Of a stretch of 64,000 nucleotides of DNA, positions 23,342 through 34,624 are shown piece after piece. Where the stretch lies: assembly GCA_037962975.1 (NCBI GenBank), contig CM075672.1:131612001-131676000 (forward strand), given 5' to 3'. The notes under the pieces were generated by a model that saw nothing but the letters and a program-made list of their open reading frames with translations, made no database searches and was not told the origin of the DNA. Positions within the stretch are counted from its first letter, which is position 1. Every line of letters starts with the position of its first letter. The position numbers and the translations under genes were made by a program. This DNA comes from Clitoria ternatea (Eukaryota; Streptophyta; Magnoliopsida; Fabales; Fabaceae).

Positions 23342-23639
23342 TGATGGTTCAGAGTTAGAGTTGGAAAGGGGGTTTGAATAAGTCTTATACTCTTTTTGCA
23401 GAATAATGAACCAAAGAAAGCTAAGTAATCAAACTATGCAGAACAAACTTTAAAGAGTAAAGAAGGAAAGTAACACTAAGAATTTATACTGGTTCTTGAA
23501 GGGAGAAATATACGTTGGAAATCCCGTGAAGGAGTTTGCTTTGAGCTTCAAGTACTAGACCTTTGTTAATTAAAAAGGATGTCAAAGAGTCTGGTAGATG
23601 ATCACTTCTGTTCTTGCATGAAAAAAGGTACTCTATGCA
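23342..23639 (-). repeat. Truncated 5' LTR of Sirevirus-like element
   Basis: Only the inner ~300 bases remain. Compared with the 3' LTR (10638-12045), about 520 bp equivalent to 10790-11309 are missing, with GTTC at the junction (23491-23495). The match then ends abruptly after CTCTATGCA at 23639. So the outer half of the LTR, and its target duplication, have been lost. Confidence 0.8.
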
Positions 23640-23783
23640 CACAGAAAACAGCCCAATGCAGTTCAAGCCATATAGAGTTCAACACAATTCATGTAGCCAA
23701 CCTCATCTAGTATAATGAAATCCCTATAATAAACTTGGAATATTAATTTACTATATAAAACTATTTTGAAGAAAAATAAAAAA
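23640..23783. other. Unassigned short segment
   Basis: Between the truncated Sirevirus LTR and the next repeat. A phrase GTAGCCAACCTCATCTAGT resembles the tail of plant L1-type LINEs, but too little is present to call it. Confidence 0.25.
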
Positions 23784-24464
23784 TGTCGCGACAGGGATCG
23801 TGACGGGATGGCCGACCCTCGAAAATAATACGAGTTTTGAAATCCTTTCGAAAAGAAAATAGGGAGTCGCCACCAATATTTTTTAAGGTAAAATACTGGG
23901 AAAACCTATTTCAAAACACTGGTCATAAAAGTGAAATTCTAAGTTCGGGAGTCAAATTACAGGTGAGGAAGGTATTAGCACCTCACAACTGTCCATCATA
24001 AAACGGTTACCTCAAGTTGATAGCGCACACTTCAAAATAGCCCAGAAATTATTTTTAACTTCTTTTAGGAAAAAGAAACACACAAAACGACAAAGCAGAC
24101 ACAAACAAACAAAACAGACCGAATAGTGACAGTAAGAAATTTGACCAAACAGTGACAATAAGAAAGAAGAAAATAGTAATGATAGAAGACTAAACAGTGA
24201 CAGTAAAAAAGAGAAACAAATAATGACAGTAGAAGATTAAAATAGTAACAGTAAGAAATGACAAAGCAATGATAGTAAAAAACTCGACAAAACAACAACT
24301 ATAAGAAAAAGTAAAACAAAGTGAATGTAAAGGTTAACAGGACGTCTCATCCAAATTAACCTTAACTTGTACATAAATTTAAAGATTAAAATAAAATTAA
24401 TGATATAAAAAAATAAAGTTAATTAAGAAAATATTATTTTTAATAAAAATGTTAAAAACTTGAG

Positions 24465-24692
24465 ATTAACAAGACGTCGCGTCTAAATTAACCTCATTTT
24501 GAAGAAAATAATATTTTAAATAAAAATATTAAAACATGAGATTAACAAGACGTCGCGTCTAAATTAACCTCATTTTAAAGAAAATACTATTTTAAATAAA
24601 AATATTAAAACATGAGATTCACAAGACGTCGCGTCTAAATTACCTCAATTTAAAGAAAATGCTATTTTTAATAAAATACTAAAAACATGAAA
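24465..24692 (+). repeat. 76-bp tandem repeat, three copies
   Basis: Copies start at 24465, 24541 and 24617 with ATTAACAAGACGTCGCGTCT or a near match, period 76 bp; the third copy is diverged and slightly shortened. An older, longer relative precedes them at about 24332-24464. Confidence 0.85.
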
Positions 24693-25020
24693 TTGATTGA
24701 AGTAATAACAGAGACATAGAAATTAAACAAAAGAAAGTAGGCCCGTCAGGATTTGATTCCCGCTCCTACGTATTCTCAAATGTATTAAGAAATCAGGGTC
24801 ACGTAGTTCTTTGGGGGAACTCGAGAAAATATTTGAAATTAAATTTAAAATTATTTTTAATTGATTTGATTTTTTTAAGAAAATTTATAAGGAAGGAGAA
24901 ATACAAGGTGAAGTAATTCGCACGTGCATAAACCTTCGAAGTCTTATATCGTGAATGTAGGCAAAAGTAATTTCACACGACAATGCTCATAAGATTTTGA
25001 AACAATTATTCTAAAAGAAA

Positions 25021-25021
<1 letters not shown>

Positions 25022-25065
<44 letters not shown>
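25022..25065. repeat. TA microsatellite
   Basis: An almost pure run of TA dinucleotides. Confidence 0.95.
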
Positions 25066-25068
<3 letters not shown>

Positions 25069-25439
25069 TAACATGAAACTATTTATTTTATTTTTTACAA
25101 AAGAGTTTAAGTTTTAATATTTTATTATTTTCACCATAAAATACTAAAAATATATTTTGAGTTTTGTGATTTTTATTTCACTTCTAACATAAATCTATTA
25201 AATTTAAGAATAATTTTTATTTAACTTGACTAAAATTAAAAATTCATTTTTATTTTTTTAAAATATATATTATTATTTTATTATAAATTATTTTCATAAA
25301 CATAAAATTAAATATTCTAAAAAATTTTAAAAAACATTTATTTAACATTAGGCTCTTAAAGCCCATTGCCTAAAAGAAAAGAAGCCCCATTTTTTAAAAA
25401 AAATGGGCCTCACTAGTTGAGGCCCAACAAAAAAGAAAC

Positions 25440-25735
25440 CTAGAATTAAAAAAATAAAAGAAAGAAAAGATAAGAAAAGAAGGAAAAGGGGGGGTGGAAC
25501 AGAGAGAAGGTGAGGAAGAAAGAGAAAAGAAAGAAGGAGAGGGAGAAGAGGAGATCGGGCGAGGGAAGGAAGGAGAGAGAGAGGGGATAGTGAGTAGAGG
25601 GAGAGACCGAGAGAGGGTAAGGGAGAAACAGGGAGATACCGAGAGGGAGAGGAAATGAGTGAGAGACAGAGAAGAAACAAAGGGGGAGAGAGTGAAATAG
25701 AGAGAGAGGGAGGGAGAAGAGACCGAGAATGAGGA
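25440..25735. repeat. GA-rich purine tract
   Basis: About 300 bases of nearly pure A/G, mostly GAGAGA and GGGAGA. On the minus strand it gives overlapping Ser/Leu/Pro-rich open frames, an artefact of composition. Read on the minus strand it could be the CT-rich leader of an LTR transcript. Confidence 0.8.
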
Positions 25736-26296
25736 GGCGCGATGCTGGTGCAGTCCGGTAGGGGTCATGCTTAGGCGGCGTCAGGGTCACCGACGTCGGA
25801 CTCGGGGTGCCGGTCGGAGGCGGTTCGATGGGGGTTCTCTGTGGCGGAGGTCGTCGCGCGCAGGGAGGAGCCGGTCAGGGTGGTGTTGTGCGGTCTCAAA
25901 TCGGAGGAAGAGGTGGACAATCATAGAAGAAAGATGACCGACAGCAATGGCTTCTCCTTCTACTTTTCCTTTACTATTTTTTGTTTATTTTGGTGGCTGT
26001 TTATTATGGTTATTGGATCTCTTTGTTGTTTTTTATTATTTATAGGCTGATGATAAAGATTAGATAATGAACTGTGATATTTTTGTTTTGGTATTTTTTG
26101 ATTTGATTTAATGGAAGAAGGATGGCGGTCCTCTGTTGTCTCCTGAGGAAGATGTCGGGTTGTTGGTATGAAGAAGAAGATGAAGGTGAGAGTAGGAAGA
26201 GCATTAGGGACAGGTTCCGGATTCTGAACGGAATTTCTAGAATGGAGGGGGGAATTATTATTTAATTTATTATTATTAAAAATAATGGTGTTCACA

Positions 26297-28291
26297 AAAA
26301 AGTACAAATGTGAATCTCATAAGTGTTCATGCTTTTGATAATCCTCATTACATTTATAAACTTTCATAGCATTTAAATCAAGAAAAATATATTTATAATT
26401 TTTAGATATTGATGATATAATTTTTTTATACAAACATATATTAAATTAAATTAACAATCACAAGCACATCTCTTTTCTTTAAAGTTTAATGGGCAAATGA
26501 AACACACCTTGTTTCTCTTGAGAGTGAGTACCTAAACCGCCAAGGACGAGAGACGAGAAATGAGGTAAACTGCTAACGAATGACCAAAAGTAAAAATGAC
26601 ACACATGATCAATCTAGAGAAGACACTTTTATTTCCATATAAAAGCATGCATTAACATCTTTACATAATCAATTTTTACATATATAGTTATCATATATAG
26701 TTATCACATTTGACTCATTTAAGTTTATTAATGCATCATGTGTGTTGTTATTGATTTTTCTAGTAGAAAACAATGTGTTTGTTGTTCGTTAGAAAGATTA
26801 AGTAACATATAGAGGTCCTGTCATGCATTAAGTAAAAGCTTAAATGAATAGAAAAAGGAAAAAGTAACAATACCAAAATATATAGAAGTTGCTATTGATA
26901 ACATAAGCTACTTAGCTACACAATAATAAATAAATGATTTAGAAAAAGTTTCTATTTTGAGTCATACCCGCTACTTGTATACAACCGAACGTGATGGGTT
27001 AAGAGTTGAAAAATCTTGAAAATCAAGAGCTTTGAAAGCAAGAGAGATAGCAAAAATGATTCATTCATTTCACTAAAAATGAGCAGGAACTAGTTTCTAT
27101 ACAGGGGAAAATGAATAAAGAAAAACTAACAAAACTCTAACTAATTAACTAATGAAACTAATAGACTAACTAATTAATTAATTATAGTAGTTAATTCCAA
27201 CAGGTAATAGCATCTCATTGTCGGGTTTTCTTGGTTCTGCCAGGGTATATTTATATAACATTTCTTTATTTTTTGTTGTATTATTATGTATTTTGATCCG
27301 TGTTAAGTGAATGAATACTTAATTTAATTTGTTACATGTTGGTTCCTACTTTGTTGGATAGTATTATCAAGGTATATTATTATTGTGTTCCTACTTTGCA
27401 TTGATCAATGTTTACTCTATCATTTTTGTGTTCCCACTATTTGTAAAAATGTCCAGCTAAGGACATGCTTCTTCATTCTTCTTTGTACTGTGCACATCCC
27501 ATGCTCCTTCTAATTAAGTGAAAGAAACTCTGCTATGTGAACATATTCAGGCTACTACCAACTAATATATAAATTAAAATTAAATTATAATCATGTGCTT
27601 TTTTTATGTATGATACATTGCATTCAGTACTTCATATTTTATTTCTATTATAAGAGTAGGCATTATGTTATATATCACCTAAGTTGTGTTATTCCCCTAG
27701 AATTATATGCTTTGACCTAGTAATACCACAATTATCATTATGTTGCCTATTTCAATCTCATGAGAACTATAGTGCAATTTAAGGTATTGTGCACAGTCTA
27801 AATGGAAAAAGCATGAATTGTTTCCATGACATTCAGCCTTTAGTGTCACCACACAATCTTACAGTTTATAAAAATCCATGACATCCAAGCCTGTTTACTC
27901 TATTATTATTTTGGTGATTAATTAAAAAAGGAAAAAATAGCATTAATAGTGTCAATAAAAATGACTAGGGAGTGGAAACTGAGAGGAATGTTGCTAATAC
28001 ATCAATATCCACAAGATGCTTCACAAAGAAAGACTGTAAAAGGATAAGCCTGATTAATTTTATCTTCTTTTTTCATTTTGAACTTTCGAGGTTCTTCTAT
28101 GATAGGAAACTGTAGATTTTGTAAAAGTATAGATTTATAAACTCACCCAGAATATTAGTGAATTCTGATCCAGCAGCTGGAAAGTGCCAGTGTCATTCAT
28201 TAGTGTATAGGAAATTTTACCTAAGCCTGGTATGGATTGTGGTCTCCAATGTCAATTAATATTTTTTTATGTTCAATTCTTTTATTGAAGC
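26297..28291. other. Gene-free stretch with a possible copia LTR remnant; probable 5' intron region of the CACTA gene at its right end
   Basis: AT-rich. On the minus strand 27202-26980 starts TGTTGGAATTAACTAC and continues through GAAACTAGTTCCTGCTC and repeated AGTTAGT-type words, in the style of short plant copia LTRs; I cannot define its other end or a target duplication. I found no convincing 5' CACTA terminus. The last few hundred bases probably are intron, since an exon with an AG acceptor starts at about 28292. Confidence 0.3.
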
Positions 28292-28387
28292 AGACTCTAT
28301 GGTATACACATGCCAACACTGGTAGATTTGGAGGACCACATGCCGCAAAGTTTAGCAGTTATTTGGGAGTTGTGGCTTGGTCGAAGG
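28292..28387 (+). pseudogene. CACTA gene exon, 5' half, split by LTR retrotransposon
   Basis: After an AG acceptor (TTGAAG) the frame reads YTHANTGRFGGPHAAKF and SSYLGVVAWSK, up to the insertion site at 28387. It continues at 39733 with VSIIIPDWDNVEEVVKNQIW. The block (TGRxGGPHAxKFxSYLG, then W..V...VK..IW) is the standard N-terminal part of the Transposase_24-like protein carried by plant En/Spm-CACTA elements. The two halves lie in the same frame once the inserted element and one GAAGG copy are removed. Upstream exons were not identified. Confidence 0.75.
28383..28387. repeat. Target-site duplication GAAGG, left
   Basis: Identical to 39728-39732. It brackets the complete LTR retrotransposon 28388-39727. 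Confidence 0.92.
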
Positions 28388-29279
28388 TGTAACATCCCGA
28401 ATTTTCTAAAAATGATTAAATGTGAGGAATAAATAGTAAATGATTATAAATGAGTTAATGAGTGTCCCAAAAATATTGGAATAATTAAATTGAGATTTAT
28501 TATGGATATTTATAATTTATTGAGATTTTAGGAGATAAAATTTTACTCGGTTAAAATATGGGTGTCAGACCAAGTATCTCCGATTGAGATGCTGATGGTC
28601 AGGGCTGTTAAGAATATTATTGGGAATCCGAATATGTCTTTGAAAGAATTTTTGGATAAAGTATTGAGCCCGAACAGAGATCCTATAAGTTATAAAATGG
28701 AAAGATTTTAATGAAGGGAATGAAATTTCAAAACAAAACCCTCCCCTTTCTCTTATTTCCCACGTTGGTTCCTTCTTCCCCACCATTCTTTATTTCCCTT
28801 CTCCCTCCCCTTTCTCCTCCACCAACCATGACCACCTTTCCCATTTTCTCACCCACTCAAAATTGATTGGATATCATGGATTCATGAAGCAAGAATGGGG
28901 CTTTGGAGCAAAGCTTAGCTCATCTCCTCTTCTCTCCCTCTCATTTTCGTTTTGGGGCTTGAGCTTTCACCCATAGCTTTTGTTTATGGTTTTTATGTTA
29001 TTAAGGTATAGTGATAGGAGATGGGATGTTGTTTTGAGGAATGGAGGTATGTAGAACCAAACCCTAGGTTAGAAAAATCAGTGGGGATTGTTGTTGATGA
29101 TGATGATGATTTGAATGCTATAATGTTAGCCTATGGAAGCTTGGGATAATGCATATTGGGGTTAAAATGATGTATATACATTGGGATTAAAATTCCGTAG
29201 CATTTGGAGTTCATACGAGAAAATTAGAAGGGTTAGAAGTTGAAAAATCATGGGTTTCTGCATAAAAACAGCAGTGGTG

Positions 29280-29555
29280 CTGTCTTGAATCGATTCAAGA
29301 CCCTTTGAATAGATTCAAGAGCTGCTGTTTTCACTGTTTTTGGTTCCAGGAAGGCTTGAATCAATTCATACGATCTTGAATTGATTCAAGGACCCCTTTT
29401 TGCATAATTTTGAGTTCCAAAAGCATTTGAATCGATTCATACGTGTGAATCGATTCATAGAGGTTGTGAATCGATTCCCCACTCTCTGTTAGTCAATTTT
29501 TGGACTTCTAGCATGCGTGAATCGATTCATGCAAAGCTTGAATCAATTCATGGCC
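29280..29555 (+). repeat. Array of palindrome TGAATCGATTCA in 5' LTR
   Basis: About nine copies, e.g. at 29286, 29424, 29442, 29465 and 29517, with 15-50 bp spacing. The core GAATCGATTC is a perfect palindrome; several copies have one base changed. Confidence 0.85.
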
Positions 29556-30646
29556 CTGTTATGGCCACTGTTACACTATTTTTTCAATAGCTATGATTCT
29601 TTTGCTATTTTTGGCCCTTTTGGGCATCTTACTGACATTGTTGGCCTCCGACTTCTTCATGAAAGTCGTAGATAATTATGTTACGGATATGATAAAATTA
29701 GTCTCACTTCAATTGGAGTTTTCTAACTCTCATGGGGCCTAAAATACCAAACCTACTGTAGTGTAAAACTCATATTTAAGAGGGATTTTGAACCCAACTT
29801 TTTATGGTTATCAAATTGGGACTAATAGGTGATATTTATGACATGTCCCACTATTTGTAAGAATAAAAATGAGCTTTCCCCATGTCTTGATGTTGAAATT
29901 TGTCATGGGCTCATTACTGCACAAAACCCCTTTTATTATGTAACAACAAGCGATTTCATTAGGGGTACATGTGTGGTGTGTCTTTGTGGTGATTGGGTAA
30001 TGGCTTGAGGCCTTGGAAAGGTATGTGTATGCCTATTTTAGGTTATGAATACATGTATGCTTCACCACTATAGATATATTATGAAGCATGATGGGAAGTA
30101 AGTGATATGGTTACATGACACACTTTGTGTAATGATGAAATTAGTGGGAGGACAATTAAATGGCAATGAGTGTATAAATCAATGGATTTTAAATAGTGTC
30201 GATGATGATTAAAATTTGAGGATACCACATATATTGAATGATAAATGATATTGTTGAATGAAAAGGGACGTTGTTGTTTAACATGCCCTTGAATAAGTAG
30301 TGTTTGCTATTTTGGATGAGTGTGGTGCTAATATGATTAATGCAAGTATTGACTTGTACGTATGAGATGCAATAATGATTGCTGAATGTATGTTTTGAAA
30401 TATCTTGTTGGCTTCCATGCGTGGATAAATGCTATGATGATTGATATGCTATTATTTCCATATGTGGATTTATGAAAATGTAAATGTTGAGCCTTGAGGG
30501 GCCTCATGGTTGATTGTATGCCAACGATAATAAAACTAAATATACAATATACCCCTAATTGAAAGGGTGAGAAATGCTTGCGAGGTTAATATTTGGCATA
30601 TACATATTGCATTTTACATTCATGGCATCGCATAGCATTGATTAAG

Positions 30647-31010
30647 TGGTTGCGATCACTTTGTACTTTAGATGAAAAAAGGCTTGCGAGTTCCTATGAT
30701 ATTCCGTGGTTGCGATCACGAGAAGGGAGTACCCCTTGCGAGGCGGGAAACCATTATAAAATGATTGATATGTGGTTGTGATCACAATGAGACATCCTAC
30801 GAGATTGTATGATGATAAGCCAGTGGTTGCGATCACGAGGCGGCAGTACCCCTTGCGAGGCGGGAAACCAATATGAATTATTAAACATGGTTACGATCAC
30901 GAGAAAGCACCTTGCGAGGCTGTTAGAGGGAGTAGCCCTTGCGAGGCGGGAAACCCATGTGAATGAATGATATAGTTGTTGCGATCACCTAATGAAATAA
31001 AATCGGATCC
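30647..31010 (+). repeat. Imperfect tandem array with GTGGTTGCGATCAC and CCCCTTGCGAGGCGGGAAACC, 5' LTR
   Basis: Units alternate GTGGTTGCGATCAC and TTGCGAG phrases at intervals of roughly 50-100 bp. The 3' LTR (38278-38690) carries one extra unit, so the array has changed length since insertion. Confidence 0.75.
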
Positions 31011-32037
31011 GTACATATGCATTATTAAATAGTTGACATATGCATTAGCCATAGGTGCATGGCATTTGAGATGGGATGACCACGAGAGATGAAAGACCCC
31101 TTGCGAGGAGTGAGTGAATAAAGATTTAATACAATGATGATGATTATTGTGAATGCCCTTGATGATAAGTGGCAATGTGATTGTGTGTGTGCTTGTGCTT
31201 GCTTATGACATGATTTTTGATTTATGAAGCATGTATACATATTTATAAGAATGTGATTATGAATTAATGATGATTTATTAATTTTATAGCAAAGCACACA
31301 TGATGAATGAATCCATGTACACTTAATCACAATATATTATATTCGTCATTTTGAATGTATAACTCACTCTCCCATGTGGTTTCCTTTTAGCATTGTGATG
31401 TAGGGTTATCATGGGCCGAGATAAGATTTTGAATTAAAGCTTTTGGCGAAGGTAAATAGTGGTAGTGGAAGTGCCTTGGCCGGCATCATTTGTGAATTAT
31501 AATGTATTGGGTAAATTATAAATAATGATATTGATGACTTAGTGAATTTTGGATATGTATAAGATAATCCTTTGAATTTGTGAATGGTGAATATATGTTT
31601 AGTATGTAAGTGATGATTTGATGAGAACTAGAGGAATTGAAAGTTTGAATATTGTATATTTATAGGTATATCTTAGGCAATGCGTGTGTACGTTGTGAGT
31701 GAATAGATGGGTTTTGATCTAATTGGTCTATGTCGGGTATTTGCATGCTTTGCCAAGACTTTTCTCGTATCGTCATATATGAGGCTAGGCGTATGCCCGG
31801 TATACATATTCGTTTTCCGCTATAAACTCTATTATTTTGTATACCGTTATGGGCAAGTTAGTTATCAATCCAGTTACATTTTATTAAATCTCACTCTTTG
31901 GTTTTCTACGATTCGGGTCTTAATGTAATCATCAAGGTGTTCTAGAAATATTTCAAACGTGAAAAATTTACCTGTATTTTTATTAATTATTATCTTGATT
32001 ACATCGGGTTTCAGGTCCAGAAAACTGGGGTGTTACA

Positions 32038-34624
32038 AAGGTGGTATCAGAGCGTGGTCTGCTCTGTATAGATGTTGTTGATTTTGCTATAACATGTTTG
32101 CTAGTATAGAAGCCATTAATCATTGTCTGGGCAAGGTTGCTCCGTATTGAATTGATATTATGGTCGATTGGAGCATAGTTGCTCAATATTGAAAGGTTTT
32201 AGTGATGATTAGAGCTAGATGCCCATTGTTCAAATGTGGTTCCTTTAGCATAGGTTTAAGGGTGATAATTTCCTAGTAAGTGATATTATATCAAAACATT
32301 GATGGCCTTATGAGGATTTATGAATGATTAATTGACTAGGAGTTATGAGTTGACTATTGGGGCATTGCTTACCCATTTTGGATTCTTTGTAAATTATTGA
32401 TAATGGGCTATGATTAATGTTTATGGAAATGTGCCCAATTTGTTGTCAAGCATGTAAGATGCACTAGTAGAGCTTGGTTTCCCATTGATAATCATGGATG
32501 ATTCATGAGATTAAATATGTATGGATGAATTCCTCAGTATGATTGATGTGGCTGTTTGTGTAAGTCCGGCCAAGTTCCTTACACTATTTCCTTCGATTGA
32601 TGAATACATTGTTATTATGCATTGATATTGATATATAATTAGTATGAATTAAATAGATGATGAATTTATACCATGTGTGATCATGGATATGATATATTGA
32701 GTATGAATTGATTTAATGATAGACCTATGTCGTGTGTTGATCATGGATAGGAGATATTAAATATGAATTGAGATGGATTGATATGGTGGTAGACCATGGA
32801 TGTTGAGACAATGAAATATGTATTGAAATTAAATTAATTGGTTAGGTCTCTTGTGTGATTCATGCTTGTGGCTTATGGCCAAAGTATGCTTGTTGAATAT
32901 AAGCACTTCACATGCTTGAATTGATTGAATAAATGATGGTGAGAGAATTCCCTAGTGTGGGCATTTTTTAATTTTGAATGATGGGTTGTGCCATTTATGA
33001 AAGGTGGATTTTATATCCTTTGGCACAAAAACCTTATATATTATATGATACAATTAATTTGTTGTATCTCCCTAGATTGGAAACACGAATAAGTAATGAG
33101 ATGATGAAAGTTAGAATTACATATGTACCCAATTGGGGTTAGACTTGATTTTATATATGTGAGCATCAAGTGAATAAATAATTTAATTTTGACCCACTAG
33201 ATGTGGTACCCCAGTTTAACTCAGCATGATCTTGTATGATCAAACCTTATGGAGGATTGATTTAATTGGACCCTATGGTGGTCTAGACTCTATGCTATTT
33301 ATGAACCATACTTAATAATGGGTGTTATGGAAGTGTTCCATAATAGGTACTAGACGACCCTTAGACTTTCTAAGTCTACTGACCGATCAAATGCTATGAT
33401 TAGCTAATCCCTAGTGGAATTAATTAGGTGATGAATTGTTGAGGCTAGAACCGGTACGTACAATGGAAATATGAATAATGAATGTGACCCCTGAATAACT
33501 TATGAATAATAATGTTGAATTTGGAGTATGACAAGGTATTGGCAATGGTATATGATTTTGCGGTATGACTATGGGCTAAATTGTGTGCCTTTGAGGTTAT
33601 GATCATTAGATTAATTATGGATTATGATATGACTTAGAAATGACATGTATGATTACGGGTTGGTAGATGGAAATTTGATCATGTCATTACCTCTCTTTAA
33701 TTTGAAAGATGATGTATTGATGATAGAAACCACATAATAATGTGATAAGGTATGAGATATGCCTCCAATTTATGAACTTTGATTGTGATCTATGAGGAGA
33801 ATCCCTAATGTGAGAGCTTGTCACATGATAGGGAACCCTATTTTAACCTCGGAGTTGCGTACTTCCTGCGAGTTTAGTAGCTCGTTTAGGCTTGAATCGA
33901 TTTATAACCAACGATGTATGAATGAGACAAATGATTATTAGGCTATTTGATCATGTCTTCAGGATAGACAAGGCCCGATGATGCGGTATTTACTCTGCAA
34001 TGATTGAAAATTTATGGTAGGTACACCAATTTATGGTGATGCTAATTAAAGATTTGAAGATTGGTATGGCATGATGGATGCCAAATTAATTGTATAATGA
34101 CGATGAGATATGAATATGTTAGTCGTGGACTTGTGAGGATTGTCACTAAGTCTTATATGGACTGGTATCATTTGAATATGTACAACCAATATGAGCAATG
34201 GGAATATGAATTATTGGTCCCGATATGGCCTTACATGCCGTAGGCATTGTGGCAACATGCACTTATGTGCAGACTTCATATGTTTGTGGTAACCACTATG
34301 GGATTGGGACGCCTTCCTGTATGTCGGATGCAGCAACACGTAGGCCAGGTAGGTGTAGGGTTGTAACTGCTTATGGTGAATGTACTGAGCCTATCTGGTC
34401 ATACTGAGTATGAACATGTGAGCTTTGATGGGTGAGTTATGATAGATGATATATGACTCATATAGATGTAGGAAATTTTATGAACATGTCTTGAGGAACT
34501 TTGGGAAGTCTGACGTTATTTTATGGTGTCATTGAACCTTGCCGATGTGCGGCCCAAAGTATGGCCTTATGGTATATGCGGATATTAAATTTCGAGGACG
34601 AAATTTCTTTTAAGTGGGGTGGAT
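32038..34624 (+). other. Internal region of LARD element, no coding capacity
   Basis: Starts with the initiator tRNA-Met primer site TGGTATCAGAGC (32042-32053) and ends with the polypurine tract AAGTGGGGTGGA (34612-34623). No frame longer than about 60 codons and no gag or pol motif is seen. The sequence is AT-rich and full of ATGAT-type words. Confidence 0.85.

Larger units (their letters stand above)
10638..23639 (-). mobile_element. Sirevirus-like Ty1/copia retrotransposon, with nested solo LTR
   Basis: Read from right to left: truncated 5' LTR (23639-23342), primer site, gag with coiled coil and zinc knuckle, protease, integrase, RT, RNase H, an extra env-like ORF, polypurine tract (12059-12046) and 3' LTR (12045-10638). 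The domain order integrase before RT is that of Ty1/copia. The extra ORF after RNase H and the coiled-coil Gag are features of Sireviruses (soybean SIRE1 type). A 3.0-kb solo LTR sits inside the RNase H C-terminus. Multiple stops and frameshifts show that it is inactive, and the 5' LTR is cut at 23639. Confidence 0.88.
23784..26296. mobile_element. Possible solo LTR (family C)
   Basis: The block starts TGTCGCGACAGG and could end at ...GTGTTCACA (26296), with AAAAA on both sides (23779-23783 and 26297-26301). TGT...ACA ends are proper for an LTR, and the opening segment with GGAGTCGCCACC and GGAAGGTATTAGCACC resembles plant LTR sequence I have seen. The poly-A duplication is weak evidence because it is low in complexity. 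No long ORF is credible. Contents: 76-bp tandem repeats, a TA microsatellite, a GA-rich tract and a GC-rich patch at about 25735-25900. Orientation is open. Confidence 0.4.
28388..32037 (+). repeat. 5' LTR of family A element (3,650 bp)
   Basis: Bounded by TGTAACATCCCG and TGTTACA. Compared with the 3' LTR it lacks about 1.36 kb (equivalent to 35416-36770), one ~22-bp piece near 28970 and one unit of the internal repeat array; otherwise the two are closely similar, and the differences in the first hundred bases are all transitions. Contains the TGAATCGATTCA array (29285-29550) and a repeat array (30647-31010). Confidence 0.9.

Noticed and set aside
25348..25790. Three overlapping Ser/Leu/Pro-rich open frames on the minus strand
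   Set aside because: They are created by the GA-rich tract, which lacks stops on the CT strand in all frames.
25841..26050. Open frame starting MAEVVARREEP as a host gene
   Set aside because: It begins in the GC-rich patch of a repeat-like block and soon runs into a Phe/Trp-rich AT region; no homology recognised and no splice context.
26755..26775. TTTTTCTAGTAGAAAAC as a CACTA terminus
   Set aside because: The last base pair does not match CTAGTG, no AACCGTGATT-type repeats adjoin, and no 3-bp duplication agrees with TTT at 43162.
27062..27075. TTTCACTAAAAATG as 5' end of the CACTA element
   Set aside because: Preceding TTT agrees with the right flank, but the match to the 3' terminal repeat ends after CACTA, and the place lies within a copia-LTR-like segment.
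28565..28786. Pair of similar 73-codon frames (also at 34802-35023)
   Set aside because: They are the same position in the two LTRs of one element, on the antisense strand; similarity reflects LTR duplication, not protein conservation.
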